A stretch of 64,000 nt of DNA from Gnetum montanum (GCA_015680685.1 MNCI01008734.1:1-64000), one strand, 5' to 3'; positions 11,401-22,674 are shown, counted from the stretch's first letter. Notes: generated by a model not told the origin, from the sequence alone. Program-made: numbers and translations.

Positions 11401-12715
11401 TGGGAGGCATTTGGTTTAAAGGGCTCTCAAAATAAATGAATGTAGAGGATGAAAAAGATACAGGGTGACCAACTACATAAGTAGGTGAAGGTTTAGTAGG
11501 GTTATTGGTTCTAAAAAATGATCTTTTACTAGATCTTGGTTCCAAACCATTTATCTAAGGAGTTGGCTGTAAGTTAACAACCGTAGTAGCATTACATTCT
11601 TGCGATTAAACTAGAAGCTCATCCTGCATGGGTGAAGCAAGTGGTAATTGTATTGAGGGTGGAGGAGCATGTGCTGAAGGATGAGGATGATGATAGGTAT
11701 ATGGGGTTCCCCTCTAGTAGATGGAGAATGAGTTCTATAATACTCTAGAGGGTAGTAGTGATGTTGAAAATAAGCATGATTAGAAGAGTCACGTAGAGAC
11801 ATTAGTTGCTGAATATAATATCCATATGGATCTGGCTACTTGTAAGGGTAGTGCTGCCTTGGTGGTGCATCCCCCATGATTTTGAGTGCTACCATTATTG
11901 GTATTACTCNTAGTGCTACCGTTATTGGTATTACTCATATGGCTATGGTGGAGCTTTATTTGAATAATAAGCTTGTTGTTGCTGGAGGAACTACATTGGA
12001 TTTCCTTGAGTATATGAAAATATTTTGGGTGGTTGCCTTCTTCTAGTTTAGGATTTAGTGCATACACCCTAGACTCCTACAAATGTGACATGGTAGGGTA
12101 ACATCCCTTAGGATGTTTTTATTGGAAAATGTCACACCCACCATCATCACCTGATTCTAACTCCACAATCTCTTGTATTGTTGCAGCTTTTTCCTTAGCC
12201 CTTTGCTAGGTAGATTTAGCTTCTTTTCATCTCCTATGGTCATGATCACTACATTATTCTTTAGATTCTTTTGCAATTCTCATAGAAATTTGTAATTTTT
12301 CATCCAAAGCCCTATAATTTATCAACCTTGGCCAACATATTAAAATTATATTTTTGAATTATCAAGGTCTTTCGTTACATCACCTCATTAAGTGCTACCT
12401 CCTTCTCATTGTTGCAAAATCAAATTTCTCTTTTTTTGATGGAAGGATCCCAATTATACTCCTTAGCACTTTCCCATTTTTTCAATTCTCCTCTTCTTTC
12501 TCTACTTGCTCTATCAACCTATGGATTTGATGGACTCTAAGTTTTGATAGTCTTCCTTTGGCATAGTCCCCAAGAGTTCTTCTCATTTCTCATTTGAGTC
12601 CATCTATGATGTGGCGAAGTTATTCTCATTAAGAATAACAATGGCCAAGACATTGGTGTATGAAAGAATAGCATTTAACCATGGCAACATCCAAGGATTC
12701 ATGTGTTCCTTACTT
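11401..12715 (-). pseudogene. B1 gag remnant, 5' truncated
   Basis: Gag would form the particle that houses element RNA. It aligns with C positions from about 14440 to 15680. A cysteine-histidine segment near 12090-12150 corresponds to C's CEICQYEHPKRC. Upstream of 12715 the N-terminal half is missing and a plus-strand LTR starts. A single N at 11910 sits between two near-identical 25-bp stretches. Many stops. Confidence 0.75.
11878..11940. other. Single N flanked by a 25-bp direct duplication
   Basis: AGTGCTACCATTATTGGTAT occurs just left of the N at 11910, and AGTGCTACCGTTATTGGTAT just right of it, each followed by TACTC. This looks like an unmerged contig overlap. Confidence 0.6.
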
Positions 12716-13126
12716 TAAGCATGCACATAACACCTGATAATCCTAGTAATGCTTAATGTTTGGTAACTGTGTAGTGTTATACTTGTTTAGGATGTGTATG
12801 GAAAGTGGGATCAAATGCTTATGTTAGGACTAGTTAGTTAGCTAGATTAAACTAGTAATTAAATTACATCCTTTATTTCATTCTTTATTTTAAGCATCCA
12901 AAACATTAAACATAAAAAATAATAAAAATCATATGCTTCAATTACACTTAATCATACCCTTGCATATCATAAGTGTAATTGGGAAGATAATGAATGCCTA
13001 TTAGGGTATGTTCACTTCCTAGAGTCTAGTGTAGTAGAAGATAAAGGATTCATGAAATTCAATTGGATCACGAGTGAATTCTTAGTGATTCATATGGTGG
13101 ACCATAGGAGTATTTGCTACTCATCA
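12716..13126 (+). repeat. C 5' LTR, truncated (3' part only)
   Basis: It aligns with 36406-36821, the last 416 bp of the 3' LTR, starting at GCATGCACAT and ending CTCATCA. The U3 part with the TATA box is missing. The left edge abuts minus-strand B1 gag. Confidence 0.87.
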
Positions 13127-13127
13127 T

Positions 13128-13145
13128 TAACACCATTACTGTGGA
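13128..13145 (+). promoter_or_regulatory. C primer-binding site, tRNA-Asp type
   Basis: TAACACCATTACTGTGGA, two bases after the LTR, aligns with TGGCGCCGTTGCCGGGGA, the complement of the plant tRNA-Asp 3' end. Of seven mismatches six are G-to-A or C-to-T. Confidence 0.75.
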
Positions 13146-15660
13146 CTCCTTTTTGTTTGAAACCTATGCTATCTAGGCATACTAAAAATCATTAACATCA
13201 ATGGATGAATCCTAAGGTGAAAATCATCCTAAAAATAAATATAATAATTTAAGCACACTGATATCATATTCTAGTTACAAAATTTCTTCTTCTAATAGTA
13301 GTAATAATACTAAATCACTAGTGCCTCAAGAATTCAAGGTGGTATATATTCATCTAGATGAATATGTGATTGAATTTACCTTCATTTTGCATTAAGATGA
13401 ACAACTATGGTGGTGAGATATGGAGGGCAACATTGTAATGCCTCCTAATCGATCCATTCTTAGGATGTTGCTCAAAACTCTTAGGAGGTTAAAGATATAG
13501 GATCTTCAAGAAAACTACATTATGCATAACCATGCCTACTGAGACTATCATGCCATTGAAACACAACATAGGAGAGATTAACACCAAGAGAAGCATTATG
13601 AGGTTATGAAGGAGAAATGGTTCACCAAGCCCTTGTTCCTACTAAACCAAAATGACAATGATGATTCTCCATTTTGGGATTCTCAACATGAATATTGTCC
13701 ATTCCTGATATTGGTAATGGGGGCTTGAACCTAAATCTGTAATCCACTATTAACAATCCAAGTTTAGGCAAAAGTGGGAGTTAAAGAATGGGCTTGGGCA
13801 AGCACCAAGATGACAAGAAATCTAACAAACATGGCCTTCATAAGCATAGTGGAAGTGGTAGATACCATGGTTGTGATAGTCCTCCTCCTTCTTTGCCTTT
13901 TTCATCTACATCTTCTTCTACCTCTTCTAGTTCTGATAGATGTCATAGAAAGGATAACTATGATGAAGGTGAAAAATGGGAAAATAATGATCATTGAGCT
14001 TGCAATGAACCAAAGTGGTAGTAGAGGACATCATAGGCATTATCAATGTAATGATGATTATGAGCCTTTGCTGGAAGCTTGGAGTATGCTAAATATTGTA
14101 GAGGTAGTAAAAATTTCAACTAGGATTATGAAAGATAGTCATATCATGCAACTAGACATGAGCAATATCCCTAGATTTGAGGGGGATATAACTTTGATCC
14201 ACAAACACATCTTCAAGCCTCTTACAATAATTTTTACTTATAGAATATTGAGAATGATTTGTAGAAATTAAACATATTTTCTAGGACACTTGTCAAGGAA
14301 GAAGAAAACTAGTATCATCAGTCCTTTGAGTTAGAATCCATTTGCAGGTGGAGTACAATGCTAGAGTCATTCAATAATAAATATAAGATGTACTTTTAAG
14401 TGTCTAATTTGAGAAGGAAGACCCAAGGATGGAAGTAAGAAACACATGAATCCTTGGACACCACCATGGATAGATACTATTCTCTCATGGCCATGGTTAT
14501 TCTCAATAGATGGACTTAGATTAGAAATGAAAAGAACTCTTGAAGTCTATGCCCAAGGAAGAATATTAGAACTTAGAGTCCATCAGATCAAAATGTTAAT
14601 AGAGTAGGTATCAAAAGAAGAAGGAGAGTTGAAAAAACAAGAAATTACTAAGGAGTATAACTAGGATCCTTCCATTAGAAAAAGGGAGGTTTGATTTTGT
14701 GACAATGAGGAAGAGGTATCACTTAATGAGATGGTGCTATGAAAAACCTTGCCAATTCAAAAATCTATTTTTAATATATCAATCAAGGTTGATAAATTAT
14801 GGGACTCTTTGGATGAAAAATCTTAAATTGGTATGAGAAATGTAGAAGAATCTAAAGAACAAAATAGTGATCATGACTACAAGAGGAAAAAAGAAGTTGA
14901 ACATGCCTACTAAAGGGGTAAAGGAAATGTTGCTATAGTAAATGAGGTTGTGGTGTCAAAATAAAATGATGATGATGGATGTGAAATTTGCCAATATGAA
15001 CATCCTAAAAGATGTTGCCCTATCATGTCACACGTGTAGGAGTTTAGAGTATACACATTGAATCCTAGACTAACAAGAAGGGAAGCACCGGGAAGATTTT
15101 CTTATCTTCAAGGTAATCCAAGGTAGTTCCACCAACAACAATAAGCTTGTTATTCAAGTAGAGCTCCACCACAATCATATGAGTAGTACTAGTCACAGTA
15201 GCACTTGTAGTCATTAGCGATGTTACCACCAAGGTAGTAGTACCCTTATAGGTAATCAAATCCAGATGTATACTATGCTCAATAATTAATGTCTCTGTGT
15301 CACTCTTCAAGTCATGTTTCTTTTCAGCATCACAACTAACCTCTAAAGTATTAAAAAACCCATTCACCATCTATAAGAGAGGAAATCCAATATCCCTATC
15401 ATCATCCTCATCCTTCAACACATGCTCCTCCATCCTTAACACAATTATCACTTACTCCATCCATGTAGGATTAGCTTCCAACTCAACCACAACAACATGA
15501 TGCTACTAGATTTATTAACATATAGCCATCTCATAAGTTGATTGGTTTGGAACTAAGATATCATAAAGGACCATTTTTCCATACCTACTTATGCAACTAG
15601 TCACCATGTATCTCCTTTATCTTTTGCATCCATTCCTTTTGAGATCCCTTCAAACCAAAT
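13146..15660 (+). pseudogene. C gag remnant
   Basis: The structural polyprotein is degraded by stops and frameshifts. A Ser-rich segment lies at about 13880-13950 (SSTSSSTSSSSD), between His/Lys/Arg-rich stretches. It is followed by EPLLEAWSML...VVKIS and a conserved LDMSNIPRFEG near 14150-14185. The capsid-like region continues through PWTPPWIDTI near 14450. A Cys/His segment CEICQYEHPKRC (near 14975-15015) may be a reduced zinc knuckle. Minus-strand gag pieces at 39160-39740 and 41640-42165 share the Ser-rich and LDMN-IPKF blocks. Confidence 0.78.
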
Positions 15661-15682
15661 TCCTTCCAAGATCTGCAAAATT

Positions 15683-16132
15683 ATGTTAACCCATACTATA
15701 TCTAATTGGATCAAGGCTAGCAATCTTCCTAATAATGGATTTGATCTTGGAAGTTCTCTCATCTATTTTTTAATTACTGAGAATGAGCCATGTAAATCTC
15801 TTCTTGACTTAGGTACTAGGGTTAATCTAATTTCTCATAAAATGTACAATACTTCGAACCTTCCTCCTCTTAAGAAGACCAATATCCATTTAGAACTAGT
15901 AAATTACTCCATCACTATTTCATTGAAACTTGTAAAAGATATTGTGATAATTGTATATGGGTATTCATATCTTGCTGATTTCCTAGTAATCAAAGTTAAT
16001 AATTACAAGGGGGACTTCCCATTTATTATGGAGAGGGATTGGTTGAGCACTATTGATGCACAAATGAACATTAGAGATCTTTTCCTAGAAATTTACAAGA
16101 AAAATGCATTTAGAAAGATCGAGAAGAAATGA
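15683..16132 (+). pseudogene. C aspartic protease remnant
   Basis: This retropepsin domain would cleave the Gag-Pol polyprotein. The active-site block is CKSLLDLGTRVNLISHKMY, with D-L-G followed by the hydrophobic VNLI as in Athila-type proteases. The late block FPFIMERDWLSTIDAQ corresponds to the usual IILGRPFL...A. The 149-codon stretch is open, the longest uninterrupted piece of this polyprotein. Its apparent start is only the end of the open stretch, because gag-pol here would have been read through from upstream. Confidence 0.85.
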
Positions 16133-16282
16133 GTTCCATGCATCATGTTCAATGATATAAGATGCAATTGCATGCAAAAAATCTAGTTCTTGAAAAGAGC
16201 ATCCATTTCTACATGCAAAAAGTGTGCAAATGAGGTAGATATTCAAAGGTTCCTATATGCAAAATAGTAGGGTAGTGAGTGG

Positions 16283-17300
16283 TTGACAGCTAATTTTAGA
16301 AGTAGCACACCTTGCATGGAATTTCCTAAAAGCTTGACATGTGCCTATGTTGAAGGCATGGATGAACTAGAGAAAGTTCATCACCAACTCTCTAATGATG
16401 CAAATGATGATACCTATTGGGGAGAGTTGGAAATCTATGAGAATTTTAAAGAAGAGCCCTTAGAGTTAAAAAATTTAGCTATCAACATGGAGTATGCATT
16501 TTTGAATAATGACAAGCCAGTAATCATCAATGCCAATCTTGATCCTAAATAGAAATAGATGTTACTGAGGTTAATCAACAAATGGCCAATAACCTTTACT
16601 TGGTTATATCCTAAACTCACAAGGATTGATCCTAGGATATTCTAGCATCATATCTACACTTATTCAACCATGAAGCCAAAGAGGTAGTCATGGAGTAGTT
16701 AAATTTCAAATTAAAGTAGATTGTTAAAGAGAAAATAGTAAAACTCCTCAAGGTAGGGTTTATCTATCCCATTGTGGATAGCAAGTGGGGTAGTCCACTT
16801 GTGATTATGCCAAAGAAAGGTGGCAATTGGTGGGTCTACATTGACTTCTGGTTGTTGAATATGGCAACATCCACAGGTCACTTTTCATTACCATTTGTGG
16901 GTCAAGTGTTGGACACTATATCTAGACATTACTATTACAACTTTCTAGATAGTTATAGTGGCTATAACCAAATCTAGATCATGCAAGAGAATTAGACCAA
17001 AACAACATTCAAGAGTTCCTAGGGAAATTTTGCATATTGAAAGATGCCTTTTAGTCTGTGTAATGCTCCTACAACATTCCAATGCTTGCTCTTGAGCATT
17101 TTTCAGGAAAAAATTAGTTGTGAGATGGAAGTCTTCTTTGATGACTTCTCCACATATGGCAAAACATTTGAGCAGGCCTTGGACTACCTTGAGAAAGTGC
17201 TTAAAAAGTCTGTGGAGATGAATCCTTGGCTTAATTGGTAGAATATCCATCTGATGGCTTAAGAGGGCATTATACTAGGGCATAGAATTTCTTAGGTAGG
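16283..17300 (+). pseudogene. C reverse transcriptase remnant
   Basis: It would copy element RNA into cDNA. After a linker (16283-16552) come WGSPLVIMPKKGGNWWVYID, then FLDSYSGYNQI (to 16977) and MPFSLCNAPTTFQ (17044 on). The catalytic box VFFDDFSTYG keeps both Asp residues (about 17130-17160). LGHRIS-like sequence near 17275 ends the domain. In-frame stops lie between blocks. Fingers, palm and thumb are all present, so length is normal; damage is by point mutation. Confidence 0.88.
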
Positions 17301-17900
17301 GATTGAGTTGGAACCTAAAAAGATAAAGATCATCCAAGGAATAACTAGCCAATTAGAAACTATTAAATATGTTTAGTCATTCCTTGAACACATTTTCTAC
17401 TATCAACATTTTATAAATAATTTTTCTAAGATCTCAAAATCATTGGTCAAGCTTACAAAGAAAGATGCATCATTCATCTAGACCAAGGAATGCAAAAATG
17501 AATTCTAGAGCCTTAAGTAGAAGCTCATAGAGATTCCAATTCTAGGAGCACTTGACTATTCTAGACCATTTCATATAATAACATACACATCAAATTATGC
17601 CTTGGAAGCTATGCTTACATAGTTGGATAACAAGAAACATCCATATTACATCCACTCTAAAAGCTGAAGCATTGTGAACAAACAACTAAATTACATCACA
17701 ATAGAGAAAGAACTAATGATAGTGGTGTATGCTCTAGTAAAATTTAGGCACTATGTGCTTTGATAAAAATTAATTATGCACACTAATCATAGTTCCATTT
17801 TCTTCCTCATGAATAAGCCAATGGTAAGCTCCCATATCATACAGTGGTTGATGATCTTGTAAGAGTTCGATCTTACAATTCTAGATTGAAAGGGACTAAG
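17301..17900 (+). pseudogene. C RNase H remnant
   Basis: It would remove the RNA strand during reverse transcription. Blocks seen are FHIITYTSNYALEAML (the first catalytic Asp of the usual TDAS appears lost), NYITIEKELMIVVYALVKFR (Glu kept), and MHTNHSSIFFLMNKP, where the usual TDH is TNH (Asp to Asn by G-to-A). B1 keeps the IDH form. Several stops are present. Confidence 0.85.
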
Positions 17901-18716
17901 AATGTCATCACTAATAACTTGTCTTGGTTACGATGGAATAATAAAGAGGAGATCCTACACTCTAACCAATTTTTTTATGAACTCCTCTTTACTGGTGTAA
18001 TAAATGAATAAGTGCCTAATAAAACAAAATGGTATGATGGCATCCTCACTTATCTTTTTACTCAAGAGATTCCAAAAGATCTAAAATATAGGAAGAAACA
18101 ATAGTTTCTTCATCATACCAAACACTTCATAAAAATCAGTAGACACCTTTACAAGGTGTATGTTGATGGCCTAGTTTATTGTTGTGTACATGATGTTGAC
18201 CAACTATGTGTTCTCCAAGATGCTCTTGAGGGTCCTTGTGGGGGCCATTATGCTAGAAGACACACAATCATTAAGATCTTGATGATGGGGTAATATTGGA
18301 CAAAAATTTTCAAGGATGTCCACTAATTTGTCTATACTTATGAACTATGTCAACGAGATGGTGGGATGACTACTTGAATGGAGGGAAATCAATAGTGAAT
18401 TCAACCACTGGAACCCTTCGACATGTAGGGCATTGACTTCATGGGTTCCATTATGATCATGTCAAATGGAAAGGGGTACATAATCATCACCATTGATTGC
18501 TACACAAAATGGGTAGAAGTAGTAGTTGTCATTGATTGAACATCATTTATTATTACATAGTTTGTATAACAAAATGTTGTAAATAGGTTTGGAGTGCCAT
18601 GTGCATTTATTCTTTATAATGGAACCCATTTTATAAGCACTACCTTTCGTAAGCTTATGCAACACTTGAGGGGTGAACATAAACTAACAATACCCTACCA
18701 CCTCCAAGTCAATAGT
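17901..18716 (+). pseudogene. C integrase, N-terminal and core part
   Basis: The zinc-binding part reads GGHYARRHTIIKILMMG...YELCQRDG (about 18240-18362), the usual H...C-x2-C type. The core begins GIDFMGSIMI and CYTKWVEVVVVID (about 18420-18540), with NGTHFIS replacing the S-D-N/G-G-T-H-F block, so the second catalytic Asp is lost. It ends at HLQVNS, exactly where D is inserted; the rest follows at 30219. Confidence 0.87.
18712..18716 (+). repeat. Target-site duplication of D, left
   Basis: ATAGT here; ATGGT at 30219-30223. They differ by one transition. Joining the flanks through a single copy restores the integrase frame. Confidence 0.85.
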
Positions 18717-20511
18717 TGAAACACTACAAAACTTTTGGCTAACACTTGTAGACAGAAATTGGGCTAAGTCATGTTGGTCCCCAGCACGATCAAGCTTGAA
18801 AGCCTCAAAAAATAGCATCAAATAGAGTATAATTGAACAAGAAAGAGTTCCATGGGACCCATGGGAAGTTGCATCAACTTCTAGCATTTAGAATCAAAAG
18901 TTTCGTGCTCAAAATACTTGGTTTTGGCTAAGTATAATTTGGCTACATCTTTTTATGTTGCTCAGCGTCACCAACATTTGGAGCCTCAAAACTAAGTTAA
19001 AATAGGATGAAATCAAGCACAAGTACCACCCATGACCTTCATCAAGGTCACCAACAGGTCCCAGCCTCCAGAAAATCAAAATTTAGGCCTTAAATAAGGT
19101 GTTTTCCATTGGTGACGTTGGGGTTACTTTTCAGACGTTGCATAGCGTAAGGCTCAGCGTCACCAACTTTTGAAGCCTCGAAAACAAGTCAAAACAGGCC
19201 AAAATCAAGCACAAGGACCCCCCATGACCTTCACCAAGGTCCCTAGTAGGTCCCAACCTCTAGAAAAGAAACATTTGGGCCTCAAATATGCCACTTTGTC
19301 TTGGTGACGTTGGGGTTATTTTTCAAACGCTGCTAAGCGTAAGGCTCAGCATCAGCAACCAAAACAAGGCTAAAACGACATCCAAATCAGCCCAAATTTG
19401 GCACATAGAACCCTCATGACCCATAGCATGTAGATCCAATTTGAAAAATGGTATCAAAGGTAAAAAACAAGTTCAAAATTCACTATTTTCAAGTCATTCA
19501 CTGTTAGTCACGCTGACATGCTTCCAGCAGCATAAGGCTCAGCGTCACCAACCAAAATAGGGCCAGAACAACATCCAAATAAGCCCAAATTTCGCACATA
19601 GAACCCTCATGACCCATCGCATGTAGATGCACTCTAAAAAAGGGTCTCATAGGTCAAAAATGGGTTCAAAATGCACTATTTTTAGGTCATTCACTATTAG
19701 TCACGCTGACATACTTCCAGCAGCGTAAGGATCAGCGTCACCAACCGAAATGTAGCCAAAACATCCTTTGAATGAGCTCAGACTTGACAAGAAGAATCCT
19801 CTAGACCCATGGCATGCAAATCCACTCTAAAAATGGGTCTCACAGGTCAAAAATGTGTTCAAAATGCACTATTTTTAGGTCATATGCTATTAGTGATGCT
19901 AACGCTGGACGCTAATGCCAGAACAGGTTGCACACGCATCAAAGCTAGATCCACGCACATTGGAGGCCTTGGAAGAAGAAAAAACTAGTGAAATTAGAAG
20001 AAGATCAGTAGCATCAATCTCTCATCTCACATGGGGGCTAGAATCTGACTTTTGACCTACCTTCGTGACTATGCTCTAACCAGTGTAAACACTTTTCATT
20101 GTTAATACATCTCATTTCTACCAATCGTGTATGTCATTTTTGGCTATTAAATTCCTACACTTGTTTAAAGTTTCTGTTCATATTCACATTTATGTTTGCA
20201 TTTCTGAATTATATCTGTATTTCATTTACGTTTACATTCAATTGCATATCTACCTGTTTAAATTTCTTGTTCGTGTTTGCGATTATGTTTGTGTGCAATT
20301 ACTTGTCTACCTATTAAACAAAATGCTAGGATAACCTCCACATTACGCTAGTAGAAGTTCTTGTTCAATCTGCGTGTAGACCATTCAAGGCACTCTACCT
20401 TTGATTTTTTCCAGCTTGCCCTTCTGCGAAGGCAGGGTTGTCTGTATCTCTTTGGAGATCTTTTGGCATTTGTTTCCTTCCAGCCTTACGCTGACGATTT
20501 CAGACAGTACA
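18717..20511 (+). repeat. D 5' LTR
   Basis: It matches 28418-30218 over its whole length. In the last 51 bp I count six differences, five of them transitions. I found no convincing TATA box. The LTR is largely built of 192-bp repeats. Confidence 0.93.
18957..19920 (+). repeat. 192-bp tandem repeats inside D 5' LTR
   Basis: The marker CTCAGCGTCACC or its variants starts at 18961, 19153, 19345, 19538 and 19731, giving spacings of 192, 192, 193 and 193 bp. Each unit carries GCGTAAGGCTCAGCGTCACC followed by AAAATAGGCCAAAA-like and CCCATGACC-like segments. A partial sixth unit follows. Confidence 0.9.
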
Positions 20512-20516
20512 TAAAT

Positions 20517-20533
20517 TGGCGCTAGAAGGAAGG
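20517..20533 (+). promoter_or_regulatory. D primer-binding site
   Basis: TGGCGCTAGAAGGAAGG lies five bases after the LTR. It is shared, with decay, by A1 and A2. It starts with TGG as required for pairing with a tRNA CCA end; the tRNA was not identified. Confidence 0.8.
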
Positions 20534-20583
20534 CCTTCTAAAAAAAATCAAAGAGTTATCCAAGTCTATATACATCTCTTCCT

Positions 20584-21766
20584 AGAACTTGTTCCCCATT
20601 ACCACCATCCACCTTACCCTCAAAAAATGCAATATGATTAAGTCCCACATCCCTACCTTTACCCCCTATCACAAACATAGAATTAAACCTTGCATAAATA
20701 TCTTCACTAATATTAATAACCCTGGATGCCTTGCTTATGCCTCCATGTGTGATGAGAAAAATCTATTCAAAGACATTTTGATGTCCATAGTGCATTCAAA
20801 CTTTGAGATGATATGCAAGAACACGTTGGCCGAGTGTAACAAAGGTTGTCTCTTGGTTGAACATAAACCAAGCCAGGGACGACACACTTCTAGTGAATAC
20901 ATGTTCATAGATGTCAAGAATTGCTAGAGGATGAAGACCATGATTTCCTTTGAATTCCTCTAGAAGATTACACATTTTAAGGGCTTCCTCAAAATAGTTA
21001 TCTTGATTCATATCAATTTTTTGGGTGGCATCTCCACGAGTGAATATAATTGCATGATTTTGGTTCCCATGTTTCCCCTCTCCAAGTTTTGGATCGCCAG
21101 GAAGCTTTATCGAAAATAATTCCTGATCATTTCCTTTTGCATCTACCTTAACAAGTTTGGAATAGAAATGTTTACAAGATTTCCCATCCTTGCTTTCATC
21201 AACACTATCAATATAAGCAAACCTAAGAGCTTCATTTCTTTGCATTAGAAGGGAAATAGCCACTACTTTAGCCTTTTTCTGCTACCTCTGGTGCCCATAA
21301 ATTTGGCATGTCACTACATATGTGAATTTTAAATTTGCTAGTGCCTTACCCTCAAGGGATAGTTCATATTCTACTGCATTTGCTACGCTAGCTGTAGAGT
21401 ATGTAGCTTCCATATCTCCATACGATGATCTTTCCAAGTAGCTTTGAAGCATAAGGGCTTTTCTATAGTACATCATACCTCTGATAGTTCTTGCTAATGT
21501 TTGACCATGATAGGAAGCCCATAAGCATAATTCTAATGTATCACTTGGATTTTCCAAAAGATCAGAATCCATTGTAGAATCATCCTAGACAATTCATTCA
21601 AGGAAATCACTCCACTCATCTCGGAAAATCTTTTGAAGGTAGAAAAGAATAGATATACCATTCTCATTCTCCTTTCATAATTCAGGCACACTATACATGA
21701 TGCTCTCACTATAGTATGGTGTAAAGACACTAAAAGGAATCATCTCACGAACAGGCTTTGCACCCT
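20584..21766 (-). pseudogene. Captured callose synthase (glucan synthase-like) fragment
   Basis: The parent enzyme makes 1,3-beta-glucan (callose) from UDP-glucose at the plasma membrane. This piece covers about 394 codons of its large cytosolic catalytic domain. In order it has FSVFTPYYSES, GISILFYLQKIF, LWASYHGQTLARTIRGMMYY, LMLQSYLER, KFTYVVTCQIYG, IKLPGDPKLGEGK, NQNHAIIFTRGDA, IDMNQDNY, SVSSLAWFM, GGISKAS and GKGRDVGLN. All lie in one frame with six stops, at least three at positions where the family has Arg (CGA to TGA). About 15 residues are missing before GKGRDVG. No intron is visible. It lies in D between primer site and gag, antisense to the element. It is not a functional gene. Confidence 0.93.
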
Positions 21767-21779
21767 GTAAAATTTCTGT

Positions 21780-22660
21780 CATCACCATTCCTAGCGTATA
21801 CACGCTACAGTTACCTTAATTTATGCTGCAATTTCTTCTTTCCACCAATTTACATCATAGTTCCCTCTAGTTTACGCTGTAGTTCTCTTTGTTTACGCTG
21901 CACTTCTCTTGTTTACACTACTTCCCTTTTCATTTACATTGCATTGTTTCCTTTTGTTTACACTGACACCACTTAACCTGCAATCTCTTAAGTTTACACA
22001 ATTCACTTGTTTACATTGTTGTCCACCATCTCTAGTTTATGGTGGTTCCTCTAATGTGTGTTGTTCCTCTAGTTTACACTGCTGATTCTAGTTTCCCATT
22101 TACGCACACTGCACATCCATCTACTCACCAAATTCCAGCATGCTCACATTGTTGACTAGTTTCTAGCATGTTGATACTACTTTCCTTCCCACTCACACAT
22201 GCCGTCGAACAAGTTTCCCCTACACACACTCTATTGTTTCCCAGTCCAGCGTACACATGCTACTGGCTACAACACCCAGCGTGCTCATGCTTCTATTCAC
22301 TACTTCTAGCGCACTCCCACTGTTGTAACTCCCCACATACTCACATTGATCAAGTTTGCAGTCCACTCACACTAACCAATGCCCACACTGATCAATGCTT
22401 CCTGATTATTCATGGTGTTCACAGGTTGCAGTTTCCTCACCCAGTCTATTCCCTCCAGCATGCTCACACTACTGATTATCCCCTCCCTCAGCATGCTCAT
22501 GCTGCTATTAACATCATACAATGTACTTACGCTACTATCAACACATGTTGTCAATAACTCCCAGCGTGTTCATGCTGTCAATAACTCCTAGCATGTTCAC
22601 ACTATCCATAGCGTATTTACGCTCTACGCAGCTTACTACTTTCTTACAATGTTCACGGCC
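21780..22660 (+). repeat. D leader array of GTTTACGCTGC-like motifs
   Basis: Short degenerate units follow the captured gene fragment. TTGTTTACGCTGCAGTT-like units of about 25 bp occupy 21796-22130. CCAGCGTGCTCACGCTG-like units fill 22130-22640. The TTACGCTG core is also the core of the LTR repeats. No conserved protein is recognised; the open frame at 22168-22557 is low-complexity. Confidence 0.75.
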
Positions 22661-22674
22661 TGTCAGGTGTAACC

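Larger units (their letters stand above)
5718..12715 (-). mobile_element. B1: Athila-like Ty3/gypsy element, partial
   Basis: On the minus strand the order is gag, protease, RT, RNase H, integrase, then a long non-coding region with an LTR-like promoter. This is the order of element C (12716-36821), to which it aligns throughout. The gag start and 5' LTR are missing: homology ends at 12715, where a truncated plus-strand LTR begins. The part that should hold the third ORF and 3' LTR lies beyond A1, outside the block. Many stops and frameshifts make it non-functional. The Athila-like assignment comes from the DLG-type protease and tRNA-Asp-type primer site of the sister element C. Confidence 0.87.

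Noticed and set aside
13774-14271. 165-codon plus-strand open frame as a separate gene
   Set aside because: It lies in the C gag region; the neighbouring frame with the Ser-rich block matches the other gag copies better. The open frame mixes gag pieces with out-of-frame sequence.
20589-20927. 112-codon plus-strand open frame
   Set aside because: It is the antisense of the callose synthase fragment, whose minus-strand motifs (GGISKAS, GKGRDVGLN) are unmistakable.
22168-22557. 129-codon open frame as a gene
   Set aside because: It runs through the degenerate leader array of D; open frame and composition follow from the repeated motif.
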